Source of the DNA: Baffinella frigidus
Lineage: Eukaryota > Cryptophyceae > Cryptomonadales > Baffinellaceae
NCBI GenBank assembly: GCA_026770585.1
Contig: MU647194.1
Span: forward strand, 1 to 12,300
DNA length: 12,300 bases
Direction of reading: 5' to 3'
The translations under genes and the position numbers were made by a program. Positions 8,801 through 11,929 of the stretch are shown one piece after another. How positions within the stretch are numbered: position 1 is the first letter of the stretch; the number at the start of each line of letters is the position of its first letter. The notes under the pieces are model-generated. The model had not been told where the DNA came from and ran no database searches. It saw nothing but the letters and a program-made list of their open reading frames with translations.

Positions 8801-11800
8801 TAAACCCCAAACCCTAAACCCTAACCCCTAACCCCTAAGCCCCAACCCCAAACCAGGGTTTCCAGTGGGCGCTCCTGGCGCTGGTACCCCCCAAACCCTA
8901 CCCTGGTTTAGGGTTCAACGTTTAGGGTTTACCCTAAACCCTAAACCCCAAAACCTACACCCTAAACCCTCAAATCCCTCGTAGGGGGTCGCGACCCCCT
9001 TATAAGGGCGTCGTGACTTGTCTCCTGGCCGCCAGAAGTCTCTAGCCAAATCGGTAACCCCCAGTGCCTCAACACAGGTGCCGCTCGCGTTCGTGGCAGG
9101 CACCGTGGGGGTGTACCTTCGCGAGCGGGTGTCACCCTACACCCTGCATCCCTACGCCCCTAAACCCTACACCCTACTCCCCTAAACTCTACACCTCTAA
9201 ACCCTAAAACCTAAAACCTGACGCTAAACCCGAAACCTTGACATTACACCAGAAGCCCGAAACCGGACCCTAAACCCTACACCTAAACCCTAAACCCTAA
9301 ACCCTCACCAGGCGATCCACCGCTTCATCAACATCCTCCGCGCGGTCCGCCCCCCCTTCTGAACCACTATCCTGAAATCCTCTCCTGAAACCCTCTCCTG
9401 AACCCCCATCCTGAACCCCCACCCTGAACCACTATCCTGAACCACTATCCTGAACCCCTATCCTGAACCCCTATCCTAAACCCCTATCCTGAACCCTGAA
9501 CCATGAACCCCAAACCCCAACCCTCAAACCCCAAACCCTAAACCGCAAACAGGAGTACGACGTGGCAGCCTTGGAGAGGGAGAGGGACAACAACCTCAAC
9601 CTCAGGGAGCGGTCTCAACACTCAACCCTAAACCCTAATCCCTAAACCCTAAACCCTAAACCCCAAACCCTAAACCCTAAACCCCAAACCCTAAACCCCA
9701 AACTTTAGACCCTGAACCCTAAACCCTACACCCTACACCATACCCTCTACACCCTACACCCTACACCCCACGCCCTACACCCTAAACCTTCAACACTAAA
9801 CCCCAACCCCCAAACCCTAAATCCTAAATCCTAAACCCGAAACCCACCTGCAGGTCCTCGGATGACGTCTCGTCGTCCGACGTGATGAGTCCCAGGAGGA
9901 AAGCCGGATCCAAGGTCACTCTCCATCCTCATCTCGAAACATCACTCAATCTGTTCCCTCTAGTTAGCGTTTTCTTTTAATTAGGAGGCCTAATTGAATT
10001 TACTATGCCCGAACTAATTTCTCCTTTTCAACCTCCTATTGAAAAGGAACTGATTCAGTTATCTTCTGAGATTAATTCGGGTGCACCGATTCGTTTCCCT
10101 GCTCGAAAGGCTACAGGGAACGCATCTGAACCGGGGGTGGATCCTTGTCTTGGGTGTACTGGGAATTGGACACGTTGCCCCAGATATCCGGGGCTGGCTG
10201 TACCCTGTTGCCTTGTGAGCGGCCCGGGCTCGGTTCCGCTGCAAAGTTGACAAATTGGTACCGCTCACCTTTGATGTCAACTTGAGAATAGTCGGTGAAG
10301 CCGAGTGAGGCAGAGGTAGGAGGTGAGAGAGCGTGCTCTGTCTGCTGACACGGCCACGATCCTCGGACCAACCCTCGAGTTTCGTAACCGTCGTGCGCCT
10401 TTCCAAGGCCTTAGGGTTTAGGGTTAGGGTTTAGGGTTGGTAGAAACTGAGGGGCGGGGCGGGGGGCAGGGGCACACGCGCTTAAACCCTAAACCTAAAC
10501 CCTAAAACCCGGGGGGCAGATGCACTAGAGCCTGGCGCACCTTTACAATAGGTTTATAATCGGTACATGTATTATACATTGCATTCCAGTCACGTTTCTG
10601 GTTTCCGGGGTTCCACTCGAGAATACTGGAGGATTGAATAAAAACAAAGTTACTACAAACCTACCCACTTTTACAAGCACATCGGTTTTAAATAGGCCCC
10701 TCTAGCATTCTCGTGTGGTACAGAAGCCGGCGCCCGATCGGGTTGGCTCGCGGACTATTCTTAAGTTGACGTTCTGATTTTGGGGTACTAACCCGTCAAC
10801 TTTGGGGCGATGCAGAAGCCGACGGACCCCGAACCCAGCATCGCCGCCAACCCCGATTTCACCGCCGTCGAGGCCTCCAGGTCCTACACCCTGTTCCCTG
10901 CACCCTACACCCTGCACCCTACACACTACACACTACACACTACACACTACACACTTCATCCTACACCCTACACCCTACACCAGACACCAGACACCCTACA
11001 CCAGATACCCTACATCCAACATCCCATACCCTACACCCCACACCCCACACCCCACACCCTATACCCTGCACCCTACACCCTACACCCCAGACCCTAGACC
11101 CTAGACCCTAATCCCCACACGCTAATCCTTAATTCCTAATCCCCAAACCACCAGCAACGACAGCAGGCGGTGCCATCCCTGACCCCTGTGCCCTAAACCC
11201 TAAACCCTAAACACTGAACCCTTAAACCATAAGCCCAAAGCCCACACCCCAAAACCCAAAACACACACGCGAGGGCACCACGGTCATCACCCTCAACCCT
11301 AAACCCTGAACCCTAAGCCCTACACCCTACACCCTACACCGTAAAACCCTAAACCCTAAACCCTAAACCCTAAACCCTAAACCCTGATCCCTAAACCCTA
11401 AACCCTAAACCCTAAACCCTAAACCCTAAACCAGGTCATCCCTAAACCCTAACCTTCTCCTCCCGTACAGAGTAAAGAATACATGTAGCCCAAACACCAA
11501 ACATCACACCCCAGACCCCAAAACCCTAAACCCAAAACCCACACCCCAAAGCCACAAATCCCAAACCCTAAACCCTAAACCTGAAACCCTAAACCCGAAC
11601 CCCTAACCCACGCAGGCGGTCGGTGTATGAGGAGTTTTTCGACACAGCCTGGAAACAGCGCCGCGCCTTCCGCACAGGCGAGACCCCTTGAACCTAAACT
11701 CTAAACCCTTGACCCTAAAGACCCCTTGACCCTAAACTCTAAACCCTGAACCCTGAACCCCAAACCCTAAACCCTAAACCCTAAACCCCAAAACCCAAAC

Positions 11801-11889
11801 CCCAAAACCCCGGGACGGATGTGCTCCTCTCGTGCCGGCATCTCTTGGGAAGGGTTTAGGGTTTAGGGTGCAGATTACAAACGAAGCAA

Positions 11890-11929
<40 letters not shown>

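Larger units (their letters stand above)
4297..11810 (+). repeat. Telomere-like heptamer repeats filling the introns (dispersed)
   Basis: CCCTAAA and variants (CCCCAAA, CCCGAAA, CCCTGAA, CACCCTA) occupy most of introns 5 to 21, broken only by exons and small elements. Dense blocks: 4297-4368, 4440-4690, 5030-5160, 5336-5815, 6003-6150, 6530-6740, 6955-7060, 7110-7215, 8035-8080, 8570-8690, 8745-8855, 9130-9305, 9480-9550, 9625-9850, 10890-11145, 11190-11430, 11510-11610 and 11690-11810. The C-rich strand is nearly always the sense strand. Units are impure, so these are old interstitial tracts and not a chromosome end. Confidence 0.9.

Noticed and set aside
10802-11104. Open frames with THYTLHPTPYT-like repeats
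   Set aside because: Translation of CACCCTA/CACACTA repeats running on from exon 20, not a protein of its own.
11150-11275. Extra microexons after acceptor-like AGs in intron 20 (SNDSRR, GTTVITL)
   Set aside because: Exon 20 already joins exon 21 in phase, and these pieces have weak donors or nearby stops.
11346-11430. A chromosome-end telomere
   Set aside because: The tract is short, impure and followed by further exons of the same gene.
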